Positions 9,495-17,897 of a stretch of DNA of 64,000 bases are shown piece after piece. The position numbers were made by a program, and so were the translations under genes. Within the stretch, counting starts at the first letter, position 1. The number at the start of each line of letters is the position of its first letter. The notes beneath the pieces were generated by a model. It worked only from the letters and a program-made list of their open reading frames with translations, had not been told where the DNA came from and ran no database searches. Source of the DNA: Streptomyces sp. NWU339 (GTDB lineage: Bacteria > Actinomycetota > Actinomycetes > Streptomycetales > Streptomycetaceae); NCBI RefSeq assembly GCF_003143855.1, contig NZ_QFRK01000003.1, positions 272,809 through 336,808 of the forward strand. The letters run 5' to 3'.

Positions 9495-9584
9495 GAGGAC
9501 TGAGGCGCCCTCAGGACCCTGTGCGTCACGGCGGTCCGTCGGCCGCTCCCAGGTGCGGATCTTCGCCAAGGGTTCGGAATGCGA

Positions 9585-9615
9585 ACGCCCCGGCAACACT
9601 TCGGTGTCGGGGCGT
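9585..9615. terminator. Hairpin with TTCG tetraloop after topA
   Basis: ACGCCCCG (9585-9592) pairs with CGGGGCGT (9608-9615). Inside it ACAC pairs with GTGT around the stable tetraloop TTCG (9600-9603). A three-base bulge GCA separates the two stems. It lies 90 bases after the topA stop. Confidence 0.7.
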
Positions 9616-9669
9616 GCGCATGTCAGGGCGGAACGCCGGGGTGTCGGCGCGGGCCGATAGGCTGAACGC

Positions 9670-12600
9670 ATGATGCGAGCCGAACCGCCAGCGGCCCCTC
9701 AACCGGCCCCCGACGACGCACTGGTCGCGGACTCCCGCGAGCGCGCCGTCCGCGCCCTGCTGCGCCGACCGCAGCTGAAGCGGCTGTGGAGCGCGCAGTT
9801 CGTGGGTGGTGTCGGTGACATCCTCGCCCTCCTCGTGCTGGTCCTCCTCGCCCTCCAGGCGACGATCGCCGAAGGTTCGTTCGGCGGCGGCTCCCGGGGC
9901 GCCGCGTTCGCAGTGGCGACCGTTTTCGGGGTGCGGATTCTCGCGACGCTGCTGTTCGGCGCCGTGCTCCTCGGCCCGCTCACGGCGCTCACCTCGCCGG
10001 ACGGACCGCTGGACCGCCGCTGGACCATGGTCGGCGCGGACGGGCTGCGGGCGGCCCTGCTGATCGTCGCCCCGCTGTGGATCGACTGGACGCCCGGCGA
10101 CGCCCTGGCCGTCCTTCTCGTCACCGCCTTCGTGACATCGGTCGCCGAGCGGTTCTGGACGGTGTGCCGGGAGAGCGCGGCGCCCGCGCTGCTGCCCGCC
10201 CCGCCCCCGGAGGGCGCGACGGTGCGGCCGCTGCCGGACCACATGGACGCGCTGCGCCGCCTGTCGCTGCGCACGGCCTTCGTGGTGGTGCCGGTCGCGG
10301 CCCTCGTACTCGTCGTCGCCGGGCTGTTCAACAACCTGCTGGGCACGGGCCTCGACTGGTTCGCCCAGCACCAGGCGGCCCTCGCCTCGTATGTCGCGGC
10401 CGGACTGTTCGCCGCGTCGCTGTCGATACTGACCTTCCTCGAGCTGCCCGCCACGCGCACTCCGCGCCCGCGCTCGCCGCTGGAGGGGCTGCGCCGCCCG
10501 AAGAGCACCGCCGGTACCGGCCCCGACAAGGGCCGCACCGGTGTGATGCCGCTGCTGGTGCTGGCGTCCGCCCTGGTGGCCGCCGCGGTGTCGGCCGCCG
10601 TCGCGGTGTTCGTGCTGCACGCCAAGGACCTGGGCGGCGGGCCCGTGCTGTACGGCCTGCTGGTGGGCGCGCTGACCGGCGGTGTCGTCGTCGGTATACG
10701 GACGGCGCCCGCCCTGCTGCCGTCGCTGTCGCGGCGCCGCCTGCTCGCACTGGCGCTCGCCTTCACCGGCGTCGCGCTGCTGGCCGCCGGTCTGGTGCCG
10801 GACGTCACCAGCGTGCTGCTGATCGTCGCGCTGGCCGGCGTGGGCGCGGGCATCGCGGCCAACACCGGGCACACGCTGCTCGATCAGGAGACCGAGGACC
10901 AGCGGCGGGCCCGTACGACGGAGCACCTGCACGCGGTCGTCCGCGTCTTCGTGGCACTCGGCGCGGTGATCGCCCCGCTGGTGGCCGCGGCCATCGGGCC
11001 GCACCGGCTGGAGAGCGGCCGGTTCGTCTTCGCGCACGGTGGTGCCGCGTTCACGCTGATGCTGGTGGGCGCGCTGCTGCTGCCGGTGGCCGCGCTCGTG
11101 CTGGCCAAGGTCGACGACCGTTCCGGGGTGCCGCTGCGGCAGGACCTGCGGGACGCGCTGCTCGGCGGCGACGACCCGGCGCCGGTCCCGGCGGGCGCCG
11201 GCTTCTTCATCGCCCTGGAGGGCGGCGACGGGGCCGGGAAGTCCACGCAGGCCGAGGCGCTCGCCGAGTGGATCCGGACCAAGGGCCACGAGGTCGTCCT
11301 CACGCGCGAGCCGGGGGCGACACCCGTCGGCAAGCGGCTGCGGTCGATCCTGCTGGACGTCTCCAGCGCCGGACTGTCCCACCGCGCGGAGGCCCTGCTG
11401 TACGCGGCGGACCGGGCCGAGCACATCGACACGGTCGTACGGCCCGCACTGGAGCGCGGCGCCGTCGTCATCTCCGACCGCTACATCGACTCCTCGGTGG
11501 CCTACCAGGGCGCCGGGCGCGACCTGTCCCCGACCGAGATCGCCCGCATCAACCGCTGGGCGACCAACGGCCTGGTGCCGCACCTCACCGTGCTGCTGGA
11601 CGTGGCGCCGGAGACCGCGCGCGAGAGGTTCACCGAGGCACCGGACCGGCTGGAGTCGGAGCCCGCGGAGTTCCACGCGCGCGTGCGGGCCGGTTTCCTC
11701 ACCCTGGCCGCGGCCGACCCCGGCCGGTACCTGGTGGTCGACGCCGGTCAGGAGCCGGACGCGGTCGGCACCGTGATCCGGCACCGGCTCGACCAGGTGC
11801 TGCCGCTTTCCGAGGCCGAGATCCAGGCTCGTGAGGAGGCCCGGCGCAGGGCCGAGGAGGAGGCCCGCCGCAAGGCGGAGGAGGAAGCGGCGCGCAAGGC
11901 GGAGGAGGAGCGCCTGGAGCGCGAGCGCCAGGAGCTGATGGCGCGGCTGCGTGCCGAGGAGGAGGAGCGCAAGCGGCGCGAGCTGGAGGAGGCGCAGCGG
12001 CGCGAGGCCGAACGGCAGGCGGAGGAGGCCCGGCGGCGCGCCGAGGAGGCCGCCCGCCGAGCCGAGGAGGAGCGGCAGCGGCTCCTCGCCGAGGAGAAGG
12101 CGCGGGCGGAGGAGGAGGTCCGGCGCAGGGCGGAGCAAGAACGGCTCCGCAAGCAGGCCGAGGAGGAGGCGCGGCTGCGCGCCGAGGCCGAGGCGCTGCG
12201 CCTGGAGAAGCAGCGCAAGGCCGAGGACGCGCTGCGGCGGGCCGAGGAGGCCCGGCGCCTCGCGGAGCGGGCCGCGGCCGCGGCGGAGACGGGTCCCAAG
12301 GGGACGGACGGGGCCGGTTTCTCCAAGGCACCGGGCGCCACGGACGAGACGGCGGTGCTGCCGAGGGTGCCGGGCAAGGGCCGGCCCGACACAGGGCCTG
12401 CCGGGGCGTCCGGGTCGTCGGCGCCGTCAGCCTCGTTCGGGCCCTCCGAGGCCGAGGTGACGACCGAGCTGCCGCAGGTGTCGGTTCCGCCCGGGGCGGC
12501 CGACGAGACCGAGGTGCTGCCCGCCGTGCCGCCACGGGGTGACGCGGAGGAGACCGAGGTGCTGCCCGCGGTCGCGCCGGATGACAATGAGGCGAGCACA

Positions 12601-12789
12601 CGCGAGTTGCCCCAGGTCGACCTCGCGAACATGCCGGGCCGAAACAGACAGCGCCCGGACTGGGCCGAGGAGACCCCGCTGGACGACCTGCCGACGCTGG
12701 CGGACGAGCTGCTGGGCCCGCGCGACGCCGAGCGCGGCGACGGGCACGGCGAGCACGGCGACGAGGGCGGCCGGGGCCGCCGCCGCTGA
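9670..12789 (+). CDS. tmk: Transporter-like membrane domain fused to thymidylate kinase
   Basis: 1039 residues in four parts. Residues about 30-495 form a 12-helix MFS-like membrane region. Residues about 511-720 are thymidylate kinase, which makes dTDP from dTMP for DNA synthesis; the P-loop is GGDGAGKST at 518-526 and DRYIDSSVAYQG follows near 603. Residues about 720-880 are a continuous Glu/Arg/Ala-rich coiled coil. The tail repeats a short (E/T)xxLPxV motif five times. Most bacterial Tmk proteins are only about 210 residues. The ATG lies six bases after TAGGCT (9658-9663), the spacing of a leaderless promoter. It precedes holB, another replication gene. Kinase assignment is firm; transport activity is not shown. 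Confidence 0.9.
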   Translation: MMRAEPPAAPQPAPDDALVADSRERAVRALLRRPQLKRLWSAQFVGGVGDILALLVLVLLALQATIAEGSFGGGSRGAAFAVATVFGVRILATLLFGAVLLGPLTALTSPDGPLDRRWTMVGADGLRAALLIVAPLWIDWTPGDALAVLLVTAFVTSVAERFWTVCRESAAPALLPAPPPEGATVRPLPDHMDALRRLSLRTAFVVVPVAALVLVVAGLFNNLLGTGLDWFAQHQAALASYVAAGLFAASLSILTFLELPATRTPRPRSPLEGLRRPKSTAGTGPDKGRTGVMPLLVLASALVAAAVSAAVAVFVLHAKDLGGGPVLYGLLVGALTGGVVVGIRTAPALLPSLSRRRLLALALAFTGVALLAAGLVPDVTSVLLIVALAGVGAGIAANTGHTLLDQETEDQRRARTTEHLHAVVRVFVALGAVIAPLVAAAIGPHRLESGRFVFAHGGAAFTLMLVGALLLPVAALVLAKVDDRSGVPLRQDLRDALLGGDDPAPVPAGAGFFIALEGGDGAGKSTQAEALAEWIRTKGHEVVLTREPGATPVGKRLRSILLDVSSAGLSHRAEALLYAADRAEHIDTVVRPALERGAVVISDRYIDSSVAYQGAGRDLSPTEIARINRWATNGLVPHLTVLLDVAPETARERFTEAPDRLESEPAEFHARVRAGFLTLAAADPGRYLVVDAGQEPDAVGTVIRHRLDQVLPLSEAEIQAREEARRRAEEEARRKAEEEAARKAEEERLERERQELMARLRAEEEERKRRELEEAQRREAERQAEEARRRAEEAARRAEEERQRLLAEEKARAEEEVRRRAEQERLRKQAEEEARLRAEAEALRLEKQRKAEDALRRAEEARRLAERAAAAAETGPKGTDGAGFSKAPGATDETAVLPRVPGKGRPDTGPAGASGSSAPSASFGPSEAEVTTELPQVSVPPGAADETEVLPAVPPRGDAEETEVLPAVAPDDNEASTRELPQVDLANMPGRNRQRPDWAEETPLDDLPTLADELLGPRDAERGDGHGEHGDEGGRGRRR

Positions 12790-12832
12790 CATGAGCGGCG
12801 GTGCCTCGTACGCGGTGGACGTGACGGAGGCG

Positions 12833-12862
12833 CGGCGGATGGAAGGACGGCGGATGGAAGGG
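12833..12862. repeat. 13-bp direct repeat between tmk and holB
   Basis: GGCGGATGGAAGG occurs at about 12833-12845 and again at 12850-12862. The second copy supplies purines (GGAAGGG) about ten bases before the holB ATG and may act as its binding site. In frame it encodes two RRMEG units in a 28-codon reading frame (12791-12877) that overlaps the holB start. Confidence 0.5.
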
Positions 12863-12873
12863 CGGCGTGACCC

Positions 12874-14079
12874 ATGACCGTGTGGGACGACCTCGTCGGG
12901 CAGCAGCGGGTGAGCGAACAGCTCACCGCCGCCGCCCGGGACGCCGACGCCCTCGTCACCGCCGCGGCGACCGGCGCCCCCGCGCCGACGGCGTCGAAGA
13001 TGACCCACGCCTGGCTGTTCACGGGCCCGCCCGGCGCCGGACGCCACCAGGCGGCGCGTGCCTTCGCCGCCGCGTTGCAGTGCGTCAGCCCCGACCGTGC
13101 CCTCGGCGGGGCCCCGGGCTGCGGATTCTGCGACGGCTGCCACACCGCCCTGATCGGCACCCACGCCGACGTGAGCACGATCACCGCCGTCGGCGCGATG
13201 ATCCTGGTGCGCGACATGCGCGACACGGTCCGCAAGTCGTTCACCGCACCGGCGAACGGCCGCTGGCAGGTGATCCTCGTCGAGGACGCCGAGCGGCTGA
13301 ACGAGAGCTCCGCCAACGCCGTCCTCAAGGCCGTGGAGGAGCCCGCACCCCGCACGGTCTGGCTGCTCTGCGCCCCGTCCGTCGAGGACGTCCTGCCGAC
13401 GATCCGCTCCCGCTGCCGCCACCTCAACCTGAGCACGCCCTCCGTGGCCGCCGTCGCCGACCTGCTCGTACGACGCGAGGGCGTCGAGCCGGACGTGGCG
13501 GCGGCCGTCGCCCGCGCCACCCAGGGCCACGTCGACCGGGCCCGCCGCCTGGCCACCGACCCGGCGGCCCGCGAGCGCCGCGCCGCCGTGCTGAAGCTGC
13601 CGCTGCGGGTCGACGACGTCGGGAGTGCGCTCAAGGCGGCCCAGGAACTCGTCGACGCCGCCGCCGAGGACGCCAGACAACTGGCCGAGCAGATGGACAC
13701 CAAGGAGACCGACGAGCTGAAGGCGGCACTCGGCGCGGCCCAGGGCGGCCGGTTGCCGCGCGGTACGGCGAGCGTGGTCAAGGATCTGGAGGACATGCAG
13801 AAGCGCCGCCGAACGCGCACGCAGCGGGACAGCCTCGACGTGGCCCTGACCGACCTCACCAGCTTCTACCGCGACGTCCTCGCCCTCCAGCTCGGCTCCC
13901 GCGTCGCCCTCGCCAACACGGACGCCGAGGACACCCTGGAGCGCCTGGCACGCGGCAGTTCCCCCGAGTCCACACTCCGCCGCATCGAGTCGATCGCCGC
14001 CTGCCGCGACGCCCTCGACCGCAACGTGGCCCCGCTCCTGGCCGTGGAGGCGATGACCATGGCGCTCAGAGCGGGCTGA
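12874..14079 (+). CDS. holB: DNA polymerase III clamp-loader subunit delta-prime
   Basis: 401 residues. It belongs to the clamp loader that places the sliding clamp on primed DNA. The N-terminal AAA+ domain has a degenerate P-loop, GPPGAGRH (51-58), without the usual Lys-Thr, as expected for delta-prime, which does not hydrolyse ATP. Four cysteines around residues 77-95 (C...CGFCDGC) form the zinc site. A sensor region ESSANAVLKAVEEPAP and an SRC-type motif (IRSRCRHL) follow. The ATG overlaps the stop of a 28-codon frame (ATGA), so translation may be coupled to tmk 84 bases upstream. Confidence 0.93.
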   Translation: MTVWDDLVGQQRVSEQLTAAARDADALVTAAATGAPAPTASKMTHAWLFTGPPGAGRHQAARAFAAALQCVSPDRALGGAPGCGFCDGCHTALIGTHADVSTITAVGAMILVRDMRDTVRKSFTAPANGRWQVILVEDAERLNESSANAVLKAVEEPAPRTVWLLCAPSVEDVLPTIRSRCRHLNLSTPSVAAVADLLVRREGVEPDVAAAVARATQGHVDRARRLATDPAARERRAAVLKLPLRVDDVGSALKAAQELVDAAAEDARQLAEQMDTKETDELKAALGAAQGGRLPRGTASVVKDLEDMQKRRRTRTQRDSLDVALTDLTSFYRDVLALQLGSRVALANTDAEDTLERLARGSSPESTLRRIESIAACRDALDRNVAPLLAVEAMTMALRAG

Positions 14080-14159
14080 ACCCGCGCGTCCCGTAACTCG
14101 TACGAGGCACGGGGTGCACACAGGGCACCCGAATCGTCGCTCACAGTTACTCTCGCATC

Positions 14160-15755
14160 ATGCACACAAGGCGCACCCTCCACCGCAGGACCCGCACCGC
14201 AGCCACGCTGCTCGCCGCCGCCGCGCTCCTCGTCTCCGGCTGCTCCTTCGGGAACACGGCGGGCACCACGGGTTCCGCGAAATCGGCGGCGAGAGCGACG
14301 GAGGTACTGGCCGCGCTGCCCCGTGCCACGCCTGCGGCACTCACTCCGTACTACGAGCAGAAGCCGAAGTGGCGCGACTGCGGGGCGCCCGGCTTCCAGT
14401 GCGCCACGCTGAGGGCCCCGCTCGACTACGCCGACCCGTCCGCCGGTGACGTCCGCCTCGCCGTGTCCCGGAAGAAGGCCACAGGCCCGGGGGAGCGGCT
14501 GGGCTCGCTGCTGATCAACCCCGGTGGGCCGGGCGGTTCGGCGATCGGCTACCTCCAGGCGTACGCCGGTGTCGGCTACCCGGCCGAGGTGCGTGCCCAC
14601 TATGACATGGTCTCCGTCGACCCGCGGGGCGTGGCCCGCAGCGAACCCGTCGAGTGCCTGGACGGCCCCGAGATGGACGCGTACACGCAGACGGACGTCA
14701 CACCGGACGACGCGAAGGAGACCGACGCGCTGGTCGCCGCGTACCGGAGGTTCGCCGAGGGCTGCGGGGCGGACGAGCCGAAGCTGCTGCGCCATGTGTC
14801 GACCGTCGAGACGGCCCGGGACATGGACATCGTGCGGGCGGCGCTGGGCGACGAGAAGCTGAACTACGTGGGCGCCTCCTACGGCACCTTCCTCGGGGCG
14901 ACGTACGCGGGGCTGTTCCCGGACCGGACGGGCCGGCTGGTGCTGGACGGCGCGCTGGACCCCTCGTTGCCGGCGCGACGGCTCAACGTCGAGCAGACGG
15001 CGGGCTTCGACACGGCGTTCACGGCCTTCGCGAAGGACTGCGTACGGCAGAGCGACTGCCCCCTCGGCGGCCGGGGCACCAGTGTCGAACAGGTCGGCGT
15101 GAACCTGAAGGAGTTCTTCGCCGAACTCGACGCCCGGCCGATCCCCACCAAAGACGCCGCGGGCCGCAGGCTCACCGAGTCGCTGGCCACCACCGGCGTG
15201 ATCGCGGCCATGTACAACGAGGGCGCCTGGCCACGGCTGCGCGAGGCGCTGACGGCGGCGATGAAGAAGAACGACGGCGCCGGACTCCTGGCCCTTTCCG
15301 ACAGCTACTACGAGCGCGACGCCAAGGGCGACTACGCCAACCTGATGTTCGCCAACGCCGCCGTGAACTGCCTGGACCTCCCGCCCGCCTTCAACTCCCC
15401 GGAGCAGGTACGGGACGCCCTCCCCGACTTCGAGAAGGCCTCCCCGGTCTTCGGCGAGAGCTTCGCCTGGATGGCCCTGAACTGCGAGTACTGGCCGGTC
15501 GCCGCCACGGGCAAGCCCCGGCGCATCGAGGCGAAGGGCGCGGCCCCGATCGTCGTCGTCGGCACCACCCGCGACCCCGCGACCCCCTACCACTGGGCCG
15601 AGTCCCTCGCCGATCAGCTCTCCTCGGCCCGCCTCCTCACCTACGAGGGCGACGGCCACACCGCCTACGGCCGGGGCAGCGACTGCATCGACTCCGCGAT
15701 CAACACCTACCTCCTCCGCGGCACCCCGCCCACCAACGGAAAGCGCTGCTCATAG
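14160..15755 (+). CDS. Secreted alpha/beta-hydrolase lipoprotein, tripeptidyl-peptidase type
   Basis: 531 residues. The signal ends in lipobox LVSGC (cysteine about residue 28), so it is exported and lipid-anchored. The catalytic domain is an alpha/beta hydrolase of the Streptomyces Tap/SlpD/SlpE group: oxyanion motif NPGGPGGS, nucleophile S240 in GASYG, and a late aspartate and histidine (TRDPATP; DGHTAYG) in the TAP-like C-terminal domain. Enzymes of this group cut peptides from free N-termini outside the cell. The ATG lies six bases after TACTCT (14148-14153), suggesting a leaderless message. A hairpin follows the stop. Confidence 0.88.
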   Translation: MHTRRTLHRRTRTAATLLAAAALLVSGCSFGNTAGTTGSAKSAARATEVLAALPRATPAALTPYYEQKPKWRDCGAPGFQCATLRAPLDYADPSAGDVRLAVSRKKATGPGERLGSLLINPGGPGGSAIGYLQAYAGVGYPAEVRAHYDMVSVDPRGVARSEPVECLDGPEMDAYTQTDVTPDDAKETDALVAAYRRFAEGCGADEPKLLRHVSTVETARDMDIVRAALGDEKLNYVGASYGTFLGATYAGLFPDRTGRLVLDGALDPSLPARRLNVEQTAGFDTAFTAFAKDCVRQSDCPLGGRGTSVEQVGVNLKEFFAELDARPIPTKDAAGRRLTESLATTGVIAAMYNEGAWPRLREALTAAMKKNDGAGLLALSDSYYERDAKGDYANLMFANAAVNCLDLPPAFNSPEQVRDALPDFEKASPVFGESFAWMALNCEYWPVAATGKPRRIEAKGAAPIVVVGTTRDPATPYHWAESLADQLSSARLLTYEGDGHTAYGRGSDCIDSAINTYLLRGTPPTNGKRCS

Positions 15756-15767
15756 CAGGTGCGCCCA

Positions 15768-15801
15768 CCCCGGAGACAGGTCCCCCGGCCCGCCTCCGGG
15801 G
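15768..15801. terminator. Hairpin after the peptidase-like gene
   Basis: CCCCGGAG (15768-15775) is complementary to CTCCGGGG (15794-15801), with an 18-base loop. It lies 12 bases after the stop codon. Confidence 0.5.
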
Positions 15802-15875
15802 CAGGTACGAAGCACTATCCGAAACTGTGTAGACTTACCGACGTCGCTGATCGCACCATGGTGCCGACAGCGCAC

Positions 15876-15949
15876 GCCGCCTTAGCTCAGATGGCCAGAG
15901 CAACGCACTCGTAATGCGTAGGTCTCGGGTTCGAATCCCGAAGGCGGCT
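15876..15949 (+). tRNA. tRNA-Thr, anticodon CGT
   Basis: A 74-base cloverleaf. The acceptor arm GCCGCCT pairs with AGGCGGC, the D-arm begins TAGCTCAGATGG, and the anticodon loop CTCGTAA gives anticodon CGT, reading ACG threonine codons. The T-arm has GGTTCGAATCC. CCA is not encoded. TAGACT at 15830-15835 is a possible -10 element. No integrase gene or duplicated 3' end is visible nearby. Confidence 0.95.
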
Positions 15950-15955
15950 CTGCGG

Positions 15956-15994
15956 AAGCCCCGGGAATCACTCACCGTGACCTGGGGCTTTTCC
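15956..15994 (+). terminator. Terminator after tRNA-Thr
   Basis: AAGCCCC (15956-15962) pairs with GGGGCTT (15984-15990) and is followed by TTCC, giving four T residues. It begins seven bases after the tRNA and resembles a classic factor-independent terminator. Confidence 0.7.
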
Positions 15995-16199
15995 TTGCCC
16001 TTGGCCGTGTGGGTCAGGGCAGTGAGTGTTGCTTTTCCCCGGAAGACCAGCCGCGTCGTGCTGAGCGCGGTGCCCGTGGCGTGTTCTCGTTCGTCGCCTC
16101 GGCTTTCCCGATGGGGGCTGCGAGACTGGCGTCCGGTACACCGCACGATCTTCACCGCGTGCTCGAGAGCACCCGCCCGATCCCGAAAGGCAGCACGCC

Positions 16200-16634
16200 A
16201 TGCCCCCTTCCGAGACGGCAGCCCTCAGCCCCGCCGCCCTGCTGGCGGCCATGCCCTTCGCGACACGGCTGGGCATCGAGCTCCACGAGGCCGCCCCCGA
16301 CCGGACCACGGGCAGTCTGCCCTGGTCCCCGGAGGCCTGCACCGCGGGAGGGATCCTGCACGGCGGAGCCCTGATGGCGCTGGCCGACTCCGTCGGCGCG
16401 GTCTGCGCCTACCTCAACCTCCCGCCGGGCGCCGGGACGTCCACGGTCGAGTCCAAGACCAACTTCCTGCGGGGCGTGGCCGCCGGGCGGGTGCACGCCA
16501 CGGCCCGACCCCTGCACGTCGGCGGCACCCTCGTCGTCGTGCAGACCGACCTGCGGGACGACAGGGACCGACTGGTGGGACAGACCACCCAGACCCAGAT
16601 CGTGCTCGCAGCGAAGGACGGCGCCACGGGCTGA
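16200..16634 (+). CDS. PaaI-family hotdog thioesterase
   Basis: 144 residues, one hotdog domain. Such enzymes hydrolyse acyl- or aryl-CoA thioesters. The pattern GGILHGGALMALADSVGAV holds the catalytic-type HGG turn and the acidic residue on the central helix that activate water in PaaI-type enzymes. VESKTNFLR and TQTQIV mark the following strands. The ATG is preceded by GAAAGGCAGCACGCC. It is a single gene between tRNA-Thr and a glycosyltransferase gene; the substrate cannot be told from the sequence. Confidence 0.85.
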   Translation: MPPSETAALSPAALLAAMPFATRLGIELHEAAPDRTTGSLPWSPEACTAGGILHGGALMALADSVGAVCAYLNLPPGAGTSTVESKTNFLRGVAAGRVHATARPLHVGGTLVVVQTDLRDDRDRLVGQTTQTQIVLAAKDGATG

Positions 16635-16635
16635 C

Positions 16636-16665
16636 CCCGCCCGCCGGGCGGCCCGGCCGGGCGGG
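16636..16665. terminator. GC hairpin after the thioesterase gene
   Basis: CCCGCCCG (from 16636) pairs with CGGGCGGG (ending 16665), with a loop that is itself nearly self-complementary. It starts right after the stop codon. Confidence 0.6.
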
Positions 16666-16919
16666 ACGGTTGCCCTGCGGGGCATCGAGCGGCCGCCGCA
16701 CGACGGCGACAGACGACGGAGGGGGCCATGTCGCGGTAGGGCTTGCCGGGGCTGCGGCGTACGGGTTTCGCGCAACCGGTCCGTTCGATTCGGCGCTGGA
16801 CGGGGGCCTTGCAGGTCGTGCGGATGTGGTTGAGGAACCGCGTACGGGAAGGTGTACTCGACAAGTCCTTTCCGTGAACGGCTAGCATCGCGCGTCAGTC
16901 GTTCGGCCGGTCGTCGGCC

Positions 16920-17837
16920 GTGGGCGCTTGGGAGGTGGGGGACATCGGGACTCCGAGGATCGCTGTGGCCGTGGTGACGATGGGGAACCGGCCCGCGGAG
17001 GTGGACGCGCTGCTGGAGTCGGTGGCGAAGCAGGATGTGGCGCCCGCGCGGATCGTGATCGTGGGCAACGGGTGCCCGCTGCCCGAGTTCGCCCGGCGGT
17101 TGTCGCTGCCGGGCGAGGTGACGACCGTCGAGCTGGAGGAGAACCTCGGCTGCCCGGGCGGGCGGAACGCCGCGATCGCGCGGCTGCGGGAGTTCGGGGA
17201 CGTGGACGTCGTCGTCGAGCTGGACGACGACGGACTGCTCGTCGACGCCGATGTGCTGCGCCGGGTGAGGGAGTTGTACGCCGAGGACGAGCGGCTCGGG
17301 ATCGTCGGGTTCCGGATCGCCGACGAGTCGGGGGAGACGCAGCAGCGGCATGTGCCCCGGGTCGGAAAGTCGGACCCCATGAAGGGCGGGTACGTCACCG
17401 GGTTCCTCGGGGGCGGGCACGGGCTGCGGATGGCGATGCTCGACGAGATCGGTGACTGGCCCGCCGCGTTCTTCTTCGCGCACGAGGAGACCGACCTGGC
17501 CTGGCGCGCGGCCGACGCGGGCTGGCGGATCCTGTACGCGCCGGAGCTGTTGCTCCAGCACCCGAAGACCTCACCCGCCCGGCACGCCATCTACTACCGG
17601 GTGAACGCCCGGAACCGGGTGTGGCTCGCCCGTCGGCGGCTGCCCCTCCCGCTCATTCCCGTCCATCTCGGGGTGTGGGTGCTGCTCACCCTGCTCAGGA
17701 ACCGGTCGGTCGCCGGGCTGCGGGCGTGGTTCGGCGGGTTCGCCGAGGGCCTGCGGGAGCCGGCCGGTGAGCGGCACGCCATGCGCTGGCGGACGGTGTG
17801 GCGGCTGACGCGACTGGGGCGGCCGCCGGTCATCTGA
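16920..17837 (+). CDS. Family 2 glycosyltransferase
   Basis: 305 residues. It has a GT-A fold: N-terminal IAVAVVTMGNRP, then VVVELDDDGLLVDADVL with the metal-binding acidic cluster, and FFAHEETDLAWRAADAGWRI, a typical ED-type motif for the general base. The C-terminal part has a basic, amphipathic helix and a hydrophobic segment (PLIPVHLGVWVLLTLL), so it likely sits at the membrane. Donor and acceptor are unknown. GTG at 16920 gives the longest product; GTG at 16935 is an alternative right behind GGGAGG. TAGCAT at about 16883 could be a -10 element. Confidence 0.85.
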   Translation: MGAWEVGDIGTPRIAVAVVTMGNRPAEVDALLESVAKQDVAPARIVIVGNGCPLPEFARRLSLPGEVTTVELEENLGCPGGRNAAIARLREFGDVDVVVELDDDGLLVDADVLRRVRELYAEDERLGIVGFRIADESGETQQRHVPRVGKSDPMKGGYVTGFLGGGHGLRMAMLDEIGDWPAAFFFAHEETDLAWRAADAGWRILYAPELLLQHPKTSPARHAIYYRVNARNRVWLARRRLPLPLIPVHLGVWVLLTLLRNRSVAGLRAWFGGFAEGLREPAGERHAMRWRTVWRLTRLGRPPVI

Positions 17838-17843
17838 GCGGTG

Positions 17844-17865
17844 GGGCGCAGCCCGCCGTGCGCCC
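17844..17865. terminator. Hairpin between convergent genes
   Basis: GGGCGCA (17844-17850) pairs with TGCGCCC (17859-17865). It lies between the glycosyltransferase and polymerase genes, which converge here, and could serve both. Confidence 0.5.
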
Positions 17866-17897
17866 GGGCGCCCTCACCTCCCACCTTCCCCGAGGCC

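Noticed and set aside
9526-12138. 870-residue minus-strand frame opposite tmk
   Set aside because: Composition is Gln/Arg/Gly-rich noise and it lies exactly antisense to the kinase and its coiled coil, which have clear motifs.
12791-12877. Firm gene call for the 28-codon frame
   Set aside because: No conserved motif and no independent binding site; kept only as a finding.
15876-15949. tRNA with an adjacent integrated element
   Set aside because: No integrase, no repeat of the tRNA 3' end and no change in composition downstream; only housekeeping-type genes follow.
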